Positions 40,267-50,925 are shown, counted from the first letter of the stretch. The stretch: 64,000 bases of DNA from Heloderma charlesbogerti (GCA_026122225.1 JANEZZ010001863.1:248001-312000); one strand, 5' to 3'. Numbers and translations are program-made. The notes: a model not told the origin generated them from the letters alone.

Positions 40267-43124
40267 ATGGCTGGGGGAGGCGTGACCCCATCTTCTGGCC
40301 TTCGTTTGCTGCTCTGCAATGCCAGGTCTCTTACCCAGAAAACCTCCCTCATCCATGACATGATCCTGGATGAGGGTGCAGACCTGGCATGTATTACGGA
40401 GACCTGGCTGGCCGAGGCTGCTGCTCCAACCCTTGCAGCCATGTGTCCAGCTGGATTTTCGTATGCACAGCAGCCGAGGGCTGGGGATCGGGGAGGGGGA
40501 GTGGCTGTTATCTACCGAGGGTCCTTGGTCTTCACCAGACCAATTCTCCGGGAGACCAAGGTTGCTGAGTGCATGTACTGGAGGTTGGGCCCGAAGGGCA
40601 GTCTGGGGATTCTGCTCGTGTACCGTCCACCCCACTGCACGACTGACTCCCTGGCCGAGGTGCTTGAGGTGGTCTCTGATGTGCGTGTACAGTCCCCTAA
40701 CTTACTGGTGTTGGGGGACTTCAACGTACATTCGGAGGCCATCCTCACAGGAGCACCTCGGGACTTGATGGAGACCATGGCCTCCTGGGAGCTGCACCAT
40801 ATTCTAACAGGGCCCACCCATGTAGCCGGTCATGCACTAGACCTTGTGTTTGTTTCTGGAGAAGCAGGGAGTGATCTGGAATTCGGGGGTATATCCACCA
40901 CCCCCTTGTCATGGTCAGATCACTATCTGGTGATGTTGGACTTCTTGGTTCCACAACCCCTCCGCAGGGGTGGAGGACCCATTAAAATGGTCCGCCCCAG
41001 GCGTCTTATGGATCCAAATGGATTCCTGAACGCGCTTGGGGATTCTCTGGGGCATGCCAACGGCCACTCGGTCGAGACCCTGGTGGGTGGCTGGAATGCC
41101 GCAATCACCGGGGCATTAGATCGGGTGGCTCCGAAACGCCCTCTCCCCCTGAACAGGGCTCGGACTGCACCATGGTTCAATCCGCAGTTACGAGCTCTGA
41201 AACAGGAGGTGAGACGGCTAGAGCGCCGGTGGCGGAAGTCTCGCTCCAAAGACGATCAGACACAGGCTAGAGCTATATCTTCAGGCTATCATGTGGCGGT
41301 GAAGGCAGCAAAAAAGGAATATTATGCTGCCTCCATCGCGTCTGCAGAGTGCTGCCCCAGGAGGCTGTTCCAAGTGGTTTGGAGCCTGGTCGGTCCTGTG
41401 GCTCCGGAACCACTGGAGCATTCTAAGGCCTCCTGTGAGGCTTTGGCAAGGCACTTTGCGGATAAAATTGATCAGATTAGGTGTGTTACTCTGCACACTG
41501 TGGATACAGTTAGTGAGCAAGAGGCGGCCTGTGGCAAACCGGTTTTGTGGGATCGGTTCCAGCTTCTTCCTCCTGATGAAGTGGACAAGGTGCTTTCATC
41601 TGTAAGGCCGACCACCTGCTTACTTGATCCTTGCCCATCTTGGCTCATTATGAGCTGCAGAGAGAGACTGGGTGAAGGGATCAGGGTGGTGGTGAATGCC
41701 TCCCTTGAGGAGGGAGTGATGCCATCAGCCCTCAAGGAGGCAGTGATAAGACCGCTCTTAAAGAAGCCCTCCTTGGATCCTCAAGTTCTGAACAACTTTC
41801 GCCCAGTCTCAAATCTGCCATTTTGGGGCAAGGTGATTGAGCGGGTGGTGGCGGTGCAGTTGAAGGCACACTTGGAAGAAACTGATTATCTAGACCCATT
41901 TCAGTCGGGCTTCAGGCATGGGCATGGGACAGAAACGGCCTTGGTCGCCTTGGTGGATGATATGAGGAGGGCTCTGGATAGGGGTGAATGCTCCTTCCTT
42001 GTTCTCCTCGACCTCTCAGCGGCTTTTGATACGTTGACCACGGTATCCTCCTGGACCGCCTGGAGGGGTTGGGCATTGGAGACACTGTATTGCGGTGGTT
42101 CCGGTCCTTCCTCTCCGGCAGGTACCAGAGGGTAGCACTGGGAGAGGAGGTTTCGGACCCGTGGCCACTTACTTGTGGGGTGCCACAGGGTTCCATCCTC
42201 TCCCCGATGCTATTTAACATCTATGTGAAGCCACTGGGGGCTATCATCAGGAGGTTTGGGGTGCAGTGTCATCAATATGCGGATGACACGCAGCTCTACC
42301 TCTCATTCAAATCTTCACCAAGGTTGGCCGTAGAATCCCTGTCCAAATGTCTGGAGACGGTGAGTGGCTGGATGGGGAGGAATAAGCTGAAGCTCAACCC
42401 TGACAAGACCAAGGTACTTTTGGTGGGAGACAAGAGGAGGCTGGGCGATGTTGACCTGGTGTTGAATGGGGTACGGCTACCCTTGAAAGACCAGGTCCGC
42501 AGCCTGGGGGTCATTTTGGACTCCCAGCTGTCCATGGAGGTTCAGGTGTCAGCTGTGAGCCGGACAGCGCTGTATCAACTCCATCTGATACGGCGGCTGC
42601 GCCCCTTCCTTCCCGACCATCTGCTCCCATCGGTAGTACATGCCCTGGTCTCCTCTCGTTTAGACTACTGTAATGTGCTCTACGTGGGGTTACCCTTGAA
42701 GACGGTTCGGAAGCTGCAGCTGATACAGAACGCGGCGGCTCGCCTGATTAAAGGCAGCCGCCGGCGAGATCACATCACTCCAGTGCTGAAGGAGTTGCAC
42801 TGGTTACCAGTTGTTTTCCGGGCCAAATTCAAGGTGTTGGTTTTGACCTTTAAAACCCTATATGGTTCCGGCCCAGCCTATCTTAAGGAGCGCCTCCAGC
42901 AACACCAGACAGGCCGCTTAACAAGATCAGCCTCGGATGGCCTTCTCTCTGTCCCATCAGCCAGGACAGCTAGACTGGTGGGGACGAGGGAGAGGGCCTT
43001 CTCTGTGGTGGCCCCCACTCTGTGGAACTCCCTCCCTAGGGAACTCTGTCATGCCCCCTCTTTAATGAGCTTCCGTCGTGCATTAAAAACGTGGTTGTTC
43101 AGGCAGGCATTTGGGGTGGGTTAG
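40267..43124 (+). pseudogene. L2 LINE ORF2: APE endonuclease plus reverse transcriptase, one frameshift
   Basis: Encodes the enzyme that nicks target DNA and reverse-transcribes L2 RNA. The frame is open from 40,021; the Met at 40,267 is a plausible start because it precedes the first endonuclease block (RLLLCNARSLTQKTSL). Endonuclease motifs are present: ACITETWL, GGGVAVIYRGSL, LVLGDFNVHS, ALDLVFVSGE and SWSDHYLV. RT motifs follow: FRPVSNLPF, FQSGFRHGHGTETALVALVD, LLDLSAAFDT, GVPQGSILSPMLFNIYVKPL, the catalytic YADD (42,276-42,287) and LKLNPDKTKVLLVGD. The C-terminus has LHWLPVVFRAKFKVLVLTFK and FSVVAPTLWNSLPRELCHAP. The only break visible is loss of one A after 42,032 (GATACGTTGACC against GATACAGTTGACC in copy B). 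I saw no in-frame stop codon, so the copy is probably young; expression is unknown. Confidence 0.88.
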
Positions 43125-43275
43125 GGTATTTAAAAAAAAAAATGGTAAAATTTTATTGTTTTAAATTGTTTTATGGGGGTTGTACATTGCCCAGAGTGGC
43201 TGGGTGACCAGTCAGATGGGCAATTAATAAATTTAATAAATAAATAAATAAATAAATATTCCTGAACTGTTTGCA

Positions 43276-44784
43276 ATGGCTTCAGCGGAGTCTGCTAGTG
43301 AGGGCTTTGGGTATCCTGGAAGACAAGGAAGTCATGGATCTCCTCCACGTATGTGGGGAGCAGAAGATCCAGGAGCAGCTTCACTCCAGCCACAGGAACA
43401 TAGATTCCTAGGCGCAGATTTCCTGCCAAATGGCCCTCAGGGGGCAGAGCTGAAGTGCCGTGGAGCGCAGGACAAAGACCAAAGCGGTGCAGCTGGAATA
43501 TCGAAGGGTGGACATTCACACCTCCCGCTCTGGGAGTCGTGCAGCAATGTGCCCCTTCTACAGGGAGCTCTGTAGCATCCTCAGTGGGGATGCCACCATC
43601 CAACTGAAGCAGGTCAGCAGGAGCATCACCGTTCCCAGGACGCCTGCTCCTCCTCCAGCACCTCTGCCTGCCCAGGCAGGATCAGAGGAGCTCTCCAGCC
43701 GCGGCACTCACACTATTGCCGTGATGGAATACATGTCACCAGTGGATGAAAAGATCTCTGCCCCAGCCTGCAGCAGCTCATTTCTTCACATAGGTGCAGA
43801 AATTGCAGACTCTGCGGAGGGGAAGTTCCAGCCAGATCAGTCACAGGGCGAGTGGATTCCCTCCATAGCCCCATGCCGTCCAATACCTGCGCTTGCACAA
43901 TCTGCTGTACTGGAAGGCGCTGCTTTTCCTGAGCCACATGTCCCTCTGTGGCAATAACACACCCTAACGGTACCTGCCTCTATATTACACAGCTGGTATG
44001 CCCTCTTTTGCCTCCACAGATGTGGGTGAGACCACAGGTGATGCCAGGCCATGGATTTCGGAGAGGTCTAGTGCGGACAGAGAGCGCTGCCCAGGTAGGC
44101 TCCCATGGACCGGAGGCCCGGTGAATGTGTGTGTGTGCCTGTGCGTGCCCATGAACCCAAGGCTGCCCTTCCGCGTAGACCAGAGGCCCAGGGGAGGGTG
44201 CCTACCCCAAGGGAGGGGCCTGTGCATGCCCATGAACCCAAGGCTGCCCTTCCGCGTAGACCAGAGGCCCAGGGGAGGGTGCCTACCCCAAGGGAGGGAC
44301 CTGTGCGTGCCCATGAACCCAAGGCTGCCCTTCTGTGTAGACCGTTTGCACTGTTTCTCTGCCTCTTGTAGACCCCGGCATCCCAAACCACAAAGCCACG
44401 CTGTTCCCTGCCACACGCCTGGCAATAGCCTGTAACTGGAGGATAGGTCGCCCTGCATCTGACGACCTGGATCGGCTGCTGTGACACGCCACTTCTGAGA
44501 ACAACAGGTTGCTCCGTGCATTTGAGCGGGACACCCAGGTGTATGAACAAAGTGTTGAGCATGCAGCAGCAGAAGAGGCCGAGTGCAGGAGGGACAGACG
44601 TGCGCTCCTGGCTGCAATCAGCAGGCAATCGGACCTGCTTGAGAAACTGGTGGGGAAACTAGTCGGGGAGCCTGGGGAGGGAGGGGGCAAGTGTGGTCAG
44701 GGTGAGCCTCCCACTGACACAGAGGATGTGGCCCCTGACCTGTGCATTGAGGAGGAGGATGAAGAAGCATTTCCTCTCATCTGA
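43276..44784 (+). pseudogene. Myb/SANT-like (trihelix) protein of PIF/Harbinger type, decayed
   Basis: PIF/Harbinger elements encode a Myb-like DNA-binding partner of the nuclease. From about 43,308 the plus strand reads an acidic trihelix domain: ALGILEDKEVMDLLHVCGEQ, KIQEQLHSSHRNIDS, a stop at about 43,411, a second stop near 43,453, then RTKTKAVQLEYRRV and CPFYRELCSILSGDATI. A Pro-rich linker follows to about 43,957. A short exon-like block (44,021-44,093) has AG before and GTAGGC after it. The last block (44,372-44,784) carries a coiled-coil-like tail (ENNRLLRAFERDTQVYEQSV, LLAAISRQSDLLEKLVGKLV) and ends EDEEAFPLI; a TGA interrupts it at 44,482. AATAAA lies at 45,015. Exon limits are inferred. 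The assignment rests on resemblance to Myb/SANT-like proteins of reptile genomes. Confidence 0.65.
44139..44342 (+). repeat. 81-bp minisatellite inside the Myb-like gene
   Basis: The unit beginning GTGCGTGCCCATGAACCCAA recurs at 44,141, 44,222 and 44,303, a period of 81 bp, about 2.5 copies with few differences. It lies between a possible splice donor (CCCAGGTAGG, 44,093) and acceptor (CTCTTGTAG, 44,371), so probably in an intron. Because 81 is a multiple of three, it creates long open frames on both strands. Confidence 0.8.
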
Positions 44785-45030
44785 GCAGCGGGTGATCTCC
44801 AGCCCTGCATACAGCTGTCAGCTGCTACTGCTGCTGTGCTATCACAGCGTGCTTCTACCCGCAAGAAGTCCCCTCCTTCCTGCCAGAGGGAACAGCATTG
44901 AGTGAAGAAACCCCCAAAGTTCTGCCCATAAACCCACACCGATGCAGCCCTCTCAGCAGTTCTAGAACTCAGCCTGTCCCTGCGTGCACATCAGGAAATA
45001 CTCATCCCTTGTCTAATAAACATATTTTTA

Positions 45031-45369
45031 AAAAAGGTGTCCCCAACCAGTCGTGTCCGACTCTAGGGTGTGGTGCTCATCTCCATTTCTAAGCCGAAGA
45101 GCCAGCGCTGTCCGAAGACGCTTCCGTGGTCATGTGGCCAGCATGACTGAACATGGAGGTGCACGGAACGCTGTTACCTTTCCCACCAAAGCGGCACCTA
45201 TTTATCTACTTGCCATTTCTTGCTTTCGAACTGCTAGGTTGGCAGGAGCTGGGACTGAAGATGGGAGCTCACTCTGTCATGCGGCACTCGGGTCTCGAAC
45301 TGCTGTCCTGCCAACCTTCCGGTCTGCAGTTCAGCGTCTTCACCACTAAGCCACCACGGCCCCTTAAAA
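45031..45369 (-). repeat. tRNA-derived SINE with BovB-like tail (reverse)
   Basis: On the minus strand: head GTGGTGGCTTAGTGGTGAAG, a region AGCAGTTCGAGACCCGAG (B-box), body GGTAACAGCGTTCCGTGCAC, and end AGTCGGACACGACTGG, which resembles the BovB 3' end at 52.46 kb. It is flanked by the exact 13-bp duplication AAACATATTTTTA (45,018-45,030 and 45,370-45,382). Confidence 0.85.
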
Positions 45370-45690
45370 AAACATATTTTTACTTCACTTATTTAAAAGG
45401 GGAAGTGGAGTAATTTCCAAGTATGGTAGGGGAGACTGGAAGGGCTAGCTACATATGGGTAGAAGGATGGGGGAGGAGAGGAAGGTGGGGGCATTTACAT
45501 AGGTAGGAGGCGGGATGGAATACAGCTCAGGGTGGGGGTCCCGCAGGGCATGCTGCTCCGGGCGCCGGTGGGTCCTGGGGCTGCCTTGCCAGCACCCGCT
45601 CTTCCTCAAGGACTATTACCCGGTCTGCAACAGCAGTCACGAGGGAAAAGGGGATCTGGGGGAAAGGCTGGGTAGTGCTTGGCTGCCCTG
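45370..45690. other. Spacer between convergent Myb-like genes
   Basis: No independent gene. Gene ends of the convergent pair are expected here; G-rich purine sequence. Confidence 0.4.
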
Positions 45691-45697
45691 TGCTTTC

Positions 45698-46829
45698 CTA
45701 GGATAGTGCGACTTCTGCTATGGTATTCACGACCAACCCGGATTTGGAGCACCATCCGCAGGATCTGCTGCAGCAGCCCGGTGCTGGCAACCATGGTGGG
45801 ATAGGCTTGTCACCAGTGGGCCGACGCAGGGCACTCTCCTGCATCACCCCGGTCTGCCTGACCTTCCTGGGCGGGTGGTGGTGGTGGCAGCAGCGGGCCA
45901 GGCAGCAGCGGCGGTGCCTGGAACACAGGCTGTTGTGGCGCTTGGCCCTCCTCGCGAGGTTCTGGCTGGGCTGTGGGGAGGCGGGACATAGTGCCATGTC
46001 CACCACATGTTGGGCGTTGCCCAAGGGAGAGCACCAGAACTGCCTGGATCCCCAAGCGGGTGATCCAGAGACATGTCACAGCGCAAAGAACCCCTGGCTG
46101 GTATACCAAGGCACTCGCCAGCAGCGCAGGCTCCGGCCCGCCCTCGTTGCCTGCCTCCACTCAGGGTCATGGCGAGCTGGGGAAGGAAAGGGGGCAGTCA
46201 TCAGTCCTCACTTCTCTTGCACTGGCTCCATTGCCAGAACAGCTGCCAGCAACGTCCCACCGCACACCACACCGACACCCAGGCTAACTCTGTGGGACTG
46301 CGTGTCTGCAAGTGGCAAAGTTTTGGGGTGGCCTCGAGAGGAGTTCCATTTCCTAGACCCATTCCCACACAGAGGAGTAGGGCTATGCTACATGCGCTAC
46401 ATCCTCAAACAGCTATGGGAGGGATGGGCTGGCCTGCTGAGGACAGCAAGTGTCTCCTTACCACCTAGACATCCAGCCGGCAGCCATAGCTCCCTCAGCC
46501 CCCTGAAGAAGGCACAGGGTGGATGCACACCATGGAGCTCCAGGGTCTGGTAGAAGACTCCCCTCAGCACCTTAAATTTAGATCGGCACTGGAGGGCATT
46601 CCACTGGTAGCCGGCAGTACGCATCTCCCGAGCGATCCTTTGGTATAAGTGGATGGTCTGCAGACAGGAGCTGGGCACCAAACTGTGGACCCATCCACTC
46701 TCCCAGATCAGTCTCAGGAGCTTGTGTACTTCTGGCACCAGCCAGTATGCCCCCGCCCCCCGTGCCTGGGAGCCCTCTTACCCTGGAGCTAAGGCAGAAG
46801 ACCTCGACTTCCTGGTTACACAGGGACAT
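45698..46829 (-). pseudogene. Second Myb/SANT-like protein, minus strand, decayed
   Basis: The minus-strand frame 46,738-46,397 shows a trihelix/MADF-like DNA-binding domain: VPEVHKLLRLIWESGWVHSL, LYQRIAREMRTAGYQWNALQ, CRSKFKVLRGVFYQ and CAFFRGLRELWLPAG. The IAREMxxxGY and QCRSKFKxLR strings are characteristic of Myb/SANT-like proteins linked to Harbinger elements. Downstream, a Pro/Gln-rich low-complexity segment (46,160-45,810; PPLLPGPLLPPPPPAQEG) and a basic tail (45,794-45,606) probably formed the C-terminus; frames change between them. The sequence differs from the plus-strand Myb-like gene, so it is not a simple duplicate. A 277-codon plus frame over the same region (45,720-46,553) is the antisense shadow. 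It lies just downstream of, and codirectional with, the nuclease gene. Confidence 0.65.
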
Positions 46830-47630
46830 AGGATCACAACATCATTTCTATGGTTGGGTGAATTAAAGGGGAACCGTTTCCGCCTGCCCCATGGGTGCTT
46901 TATACCTGGCTCTGGAAGTATCCCCTATGTTGGGATGAGGGAACTTCTGCATAGCACAAAAACCTCTTCCAAAGGTAGTGCAGAGGCTGCAATTTGTACT
47001 TGGGCCCACATAGAAGAGCGGGAGCGCAAGGGAGCAGCTTAGTGGTTTTCCTGGGTCTGAGAAGAAAAATTGGCTTCCCTGGCAGCCTGATCTTTTGGGG
47101 TAGATAGGGAGCCCTATGCTCCCTCCCTCCCTCCCTCCCTCCCTCCCATGATCCTGGACAGAGGAAAGCAGGTTTTTTATTACTGGAAGCTCCAAGCTTC
47201 ATGACCGTAAATATGCTATTTCACTATTGTGCATTTTTGTAATCTCATGGCGCCGATTTCCCGCTTCATAGAGAAATTGGAGTTGGGGACCAAGGAGGGG
47301 GAGCAGGGAACAGTTTAGTGTAATATACTCCTGTGTACATTGGTGAGGTCGGGCGGGCATTCCCAGCAAAAGGACCTGTTTCCCAAACACAAGCCTGTGA
47401 TCCTGCGATTACGAACTTCCCTGAAATCATGGTTGTGATTTATCGCTTTAAGGACATCGTTTTGGAGGAAATGTAATCCTTTCCCGCATTGTAAAGGTGC
47501 TGTTAGATGGCTGAACAGCCCCATTTGCAATGTGAGCTACTACTGATGTAGTAGGGGGGAAGCCATCTCACCCGCTCTACTCCCTACACCCCCCAGGGAA
47601 ATGCACATCAGACAGGGCTGGTTGCAATTA
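46830..47630. other. Intergenic spacer of the Harbinger locus
   Basis: No coding domain is recognised. A (CTCC)n run lies at 47,121-47,147. The stretch separates the nuclease gene end from the second Myb-like gene. Confidence 0.45.
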
Positions 47631-47631
47631 A

Positions 47632-49344
47632 ATCTTTTATTGAATACAGTTCCCAGAGATCGTACGTGAGGCTTGCAGGAGCATCTTCCCTGAGCAGCTA
47701 ATGGCTGGCCCCCAAACTCCAGAGCAAGTCCGTAATTGCCTCCCATACCCACTTGCCCTCTTCAGTTTGCCGCCTGTCCCCATTTTCCAACACAGCACCC
47801 AACATGGCCAGCTGAATGGGTCCTCTTTCTTCCGCATCCTCCCAAATGGCATGACCCTGGCTCTCACAGATGTTATGGAGAATAACACAGGCAGCAATGA
47901 CAGAGGCCACGTTCTCCTCGGCAATCTCTAGCCTTGCTGTCAGGCAATGCCATTGGCTCGTCAGTCTTTCGAAGGCCCTCTCCACCACATTGAGAGCCCA
48001 CCCAAGGCAGTAGTTGAAATGAACCTTCCGCCGGTCCATGTGGCCTCCATGCAGTTTCACGAGCCATCTCCGGATGGGGTAGGCACTATCAGCCATAATC
48101 AGGGGCAGGACCTGAACCCCATTCACAGTGATGCTGGGGTTTCTGGGAACAAAGACACCGGCCTCCATCATTTCAAACAGGGCTCAGTTCCAGAGCACAA
48201 AAGCATCGTGATTCTTCCCACTCCATCCAACCACTATGTCGCTGAACCTGCCTGTGTGGTCAGTCGCTCCTTGAAAGAAGATGGAGTAGAAATGCTTCTG
48301 GTGGATGAAATCATCCCCCTGCCATATGGACAAAACGATCGGCATGGGCTCAAGTGACAGGAAGCCAGATTCCAGCTGAACATCAGGAGAAACTTCCTGA
48401 CTGTTAGAGCAACACGACAATGGAACCAATGACCTAGGGAGGTGGTGGGCTCTCCCACACTGGAGGCGTTCAAGACGAGGCTGGACAGCCATCTGCTGGG
48501 GATGCTCTGACCTGGATTTCTGCACTGAGCAGGGGGCTGGACGCGATGGCTTTGTAGGCCCCTTCCAACCCTACTATTCTATGATTCTATGTGGAAGCCA
48601 TCAATGGCTGCAATACAGCGAGGGAACCCCAACTTTTTGAACCGCCCCATGGTCTGAAAGAGAGGAAATGAATACGTGGTTGCTCTCCGATGCAACAAGA
48701 ACAATTCCCCATATTGCCACTGGCATTCTGCTAGCCCCTTTCCCAGTGATCACGTTCTGAAGAAGCAACCCACACCCTGACTCCAAAGTAAGGACCCCGT
48801 GGTCCTACTGAAACGGCAGGCTTCCTCCCCGCACTTGCTGCGCAGTGCTACAGCAGGCATATCTGGGCTATGTTCCCGTGCTTCACCGTCCTCCTCAGCA
48901 GGAGATGTTCCATGGCTAGGCACACCTCAACCATGATGGTTGCTGCAGTGGTTCTTCCAATGCCAAACTGATGACCATCCTCCCTGTATATGCACACATT
49001 AGCCAGGCGCCATGTGCAGATTGCCATGCATTTAATGACCAGAATTGGCTTCTTCATGTTGGTGATCTGCCTTTCCAGCGCTGGCCAGAGAATCTCTGCA
49101 ATTTCAAGGAGGGTCCCCTGTGTCATCCTGAAGTTAGCAATCCACTGCTCATCATCCCAGATTTTGAGAACAAAGTTCTCCCACCAGTCCTGGCTGGTAG
49201 GGAAACACCACCAACGCTGTTCTGTTTTGGGTCTGGTCATGCAGAATGCAGCAGGCTCCCCCTTCCCGCAGAGCCATATGGCAGCTCTCCTCCTGTGCCT
49301 TCGCCTCATATCCCTCCTCAGCATCGTCAAATGGAACTCCCAAT
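47632..49344 (-). pseudogene. HARBI1-like PIF/Harbinger DDE nuclease (transposase)
   Basis: Would cut and paste DNA at TWA sites. A splice-acceptor-like CTGCTGCTCTTACAG precedes the first recognisable codons (DWEFHLTMLRRDMRRRHRRR, below 49,345). An N-terminal helical region follows (WIANFRMTQGTLLEIAEILW, ICTWRLANVCIYREDGHQFG, IGRTTAATIMVEV), then a more damaged part to 48,600. The catalytic domain begins GFPRCIAAIDGFH (first Asp), is cut by a CR1 insert, and resumes MPIVLSIWQGDDFIHQKHFY, then GRFSDIVVGWSGKNHDAF (second Asp), LIMADSAYPIRRWLVKLHGG, KVHFNYCLGWALNVVERAFE (catalytic Glu) and SVIAACVILHNICES. It ends at 47,698, with AATAAA at 47,637-47,632. All three acidic residues remain, but the insert, a TGA after HDAFVLWN (about 48,184) and frame damage around 48,600-48,870 make it inactive. 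Confidence 0.85.
48346..48590 (+). mobile_element. CR1 3' fragment inserted in the Harbinger nuclease gene
   Basis: GGGCTCAAGTGACAGGAAGC, CAGCTGAACATCAGGAGAAA, CCAATGACCTAGGGAGGTGG and CCTACTATTCTATGATTCTA form a short 5'-truncated CR1. The host reading frame is continuous across it apart from at most a 2-3 bp duplication. Confidence 0.9.
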
Positions 49345-49375
49345 CCTGTAAGAGCAGCAGAAGGGAGAGCATAGC

Positions 49376-49949
49376 CTAAATGTTGGACACAAACATGCAG
49401 TTCGTGGAGATGCACATCTGCATGCAGTGAGGATCCATGTTGGAATGGCTGCTCTGCATGTGACCAGGAAGTTTTCCCTCATCTAGCAAGGCCGCAAACG
49501 ACCTGTGTGTGTGTGTGTGTGTGGGGGGGAGAATGGTTCTGCTGTGCTGGGCACCAAGTGGAGGTTCCAGCCAGAGCAGTGATCTACTGCCAACCCTTTC
49601 ATTGTTTAGCAGAGACACACTATAGTGCATCTATGGCATTGCAATAATTCAAAATAGCATGTTTGTACAAGAATACATATACTCACTATAGCGCTATCAT
49701 GAAATTACACCACACTGCCAGAGGGACCCTGAATACCATTGATTATGGTCACGGCTAAGCAAAATCATGATTTAGGCGCACTTCTAAATTACTTTGAAAG
49801 GCACAAACAGAACTACAGAGGCAGGGCAAAGCCCCACAGGAAGAAACTACTCCATTTGATGGTTTCATCACCCCAAGTTAAATGAAAACAAGGTTCTGCA
49901 CATTTAGTCCTGTCACTATTGTGCTATTGTGGTTTAGAGGGACATTTAA
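49376..49949. other. Upstream flank of the Harbinger nuclease, no gene
   Basis: Possible first exon/intron and 5' terminal region of the element, but no terminal inverted repeat was found. A (GT)n run is at 49,503-49,522. Confidence 0.4.
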
Positions 49950-50337
49950 AAACAAAAATCGGGGGGAGTCAAGCATAGCTTGGGGAGGCAGGGGGCGCTA
50001 ACACACACACTGGCCAGAGAAAGCCGAAAGAGCGCAACAAGGCAAGAGTGGGAGGGTGGGCGCAGGCTCTCTAAATGATGACGTGGATGAGACTCCACCC
50101 TGTAGCCACCCAAACAATTTGTGGCAAACTGCCACGTGACCTGCCCAGAGCCCCAGGTTAACTTTGGGATAATCCAGATTTTCAGGCTCCATGTGTCCCC
50201 AGGTGGAGCAGATATGACTTCAGTAAAAACCACAGTGAAGTGGAGAGTGAACGAAACCTGTTGCCATGAAGATTCCCCCAAGAGCTTCTCTGAAACTGTA
50301 ATTGGCCCTTGGGCTGAAAGAGGTTCAACACCCCTGG
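49950..50337 (-). mobile_element. hAT-like element (CAGGGGTGTTGAACC end), reverse
   Basis: The right end read in reverse is CAGGGGTGTTGAACCTCTTT then CAGCCCAAGGGCCAATTACA. The same terminus is at 11,988. The left end near 49,950 is uncertain. No coding frame is seen. Confidence 0.5.
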
Positions 50338-50424
50338 TTTAAAAGTCTAGGTTTAACCTACAGGCTTCTGCCCAATATACCCCAGAGGCCTGTCTCCAAA
50401 GTCAGCTGAGGGTATCCTCTTAAC

Positions 50425-50925
50425 TCTAGAATGACAGAGTTTGAAGGGATCTTGAAGGTCTTCCAGTCCATCCCCTTGCTCAGTGCAGGAATTTTGCCAC
50501 TACAGTGTCCCTGACAGATGGCCAACCAGCCTCTGCTTGATTACCTCCAGCAAAGGAGAGCCCACAACCTCCCGTGGTCGTGTTTTCAGGAGGTGTTCCA
50601 TGGTCAACCCAGTGGAGGCTGGTGGCTCCAATGTCGGTGGAGCAGGGAATGCATTCTGGGTTTCAGTCTGAACCAGTCAGAACTCTAAACAAGCTATCCA
50701 AGCACTTCTTTAGAGTGCTGACTGGTTCTGGCTGAAACCTGGACTGAATTCACTGCTCCACTGAACAATCATCCCCCCCCCCCCGGTCAAACAGCTCTCA
50801 CCAGTAGGAAGCTTCTCCTAACGTTTGCCTAAAATCTGCCAGCCCTTGGTTCTAGTCCTGCCCTCTGGAGCGACAGAGAACAAGCCTGCTCCATCTTCTG
50901 TGTGACAGCCCCTCAGACGTTCTGC
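50425..50925 (-). mobile_element. Old CR1 3' fragment (reverse), split by a foldback element
   Basis: AGAATGACAGAGTTTGAAGG, GCTCAGTGCAGGAATTTTGC, CAGATGGCCAACCAGCCTCT and GGAGAGCCCACAACCTCCCG, then after the insert TAGGAAGCTTCTCCTAACGT, CCTTGGTTCTAGTCCTGCCC and CCTGCTCCATCTTCTGTGTG. Diverged like the copy at 6.9 kb. Confidence 0.7.
50610..50767. mobile_element. hAT-like foldback, right end eroded
   Basis: CAGTGGAGGCTGGTGGCTCC to GAAACCTGGACTGAATTCAC. The right arm breaks off at CTCCACTGAACAATC beside a C-run. Confidence 0.65.

Larger units (their letters stand above)
39590..43257 (+). mobile_element. L2-type LINE copy C, long, near-intact
   Basis: The most complete retrotransposon here. Order: GC-rich 5' UTR with tandem monomers (39,615-39,990), ORF2 with endonuclease and RT (40,267-43,124), a ~130-bp 3' UTR containing TTGTACATTGCCCAGAGTGG, and a TAAA/AATA tail (43,225-43,257). 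The 5' border is approximate, because no target duplication is obvious. No separate ORF1 was seen, although 40,021-40,266 is open. Confidence 0.9.

Noticed and set aside
43985..44617. 210-codon minus-strand open frame as a gene
   Set aside because: It is created by the 81-bp minisatellite and lies antisense to the Myb-like gene.
45720..46553. 277-codon plus-strand open frame
   Set aside because: Antisense shadow of the GC-rich Pro/Gln-coding part of the minus-strand Myb-like gene; no domain on the plus strand.
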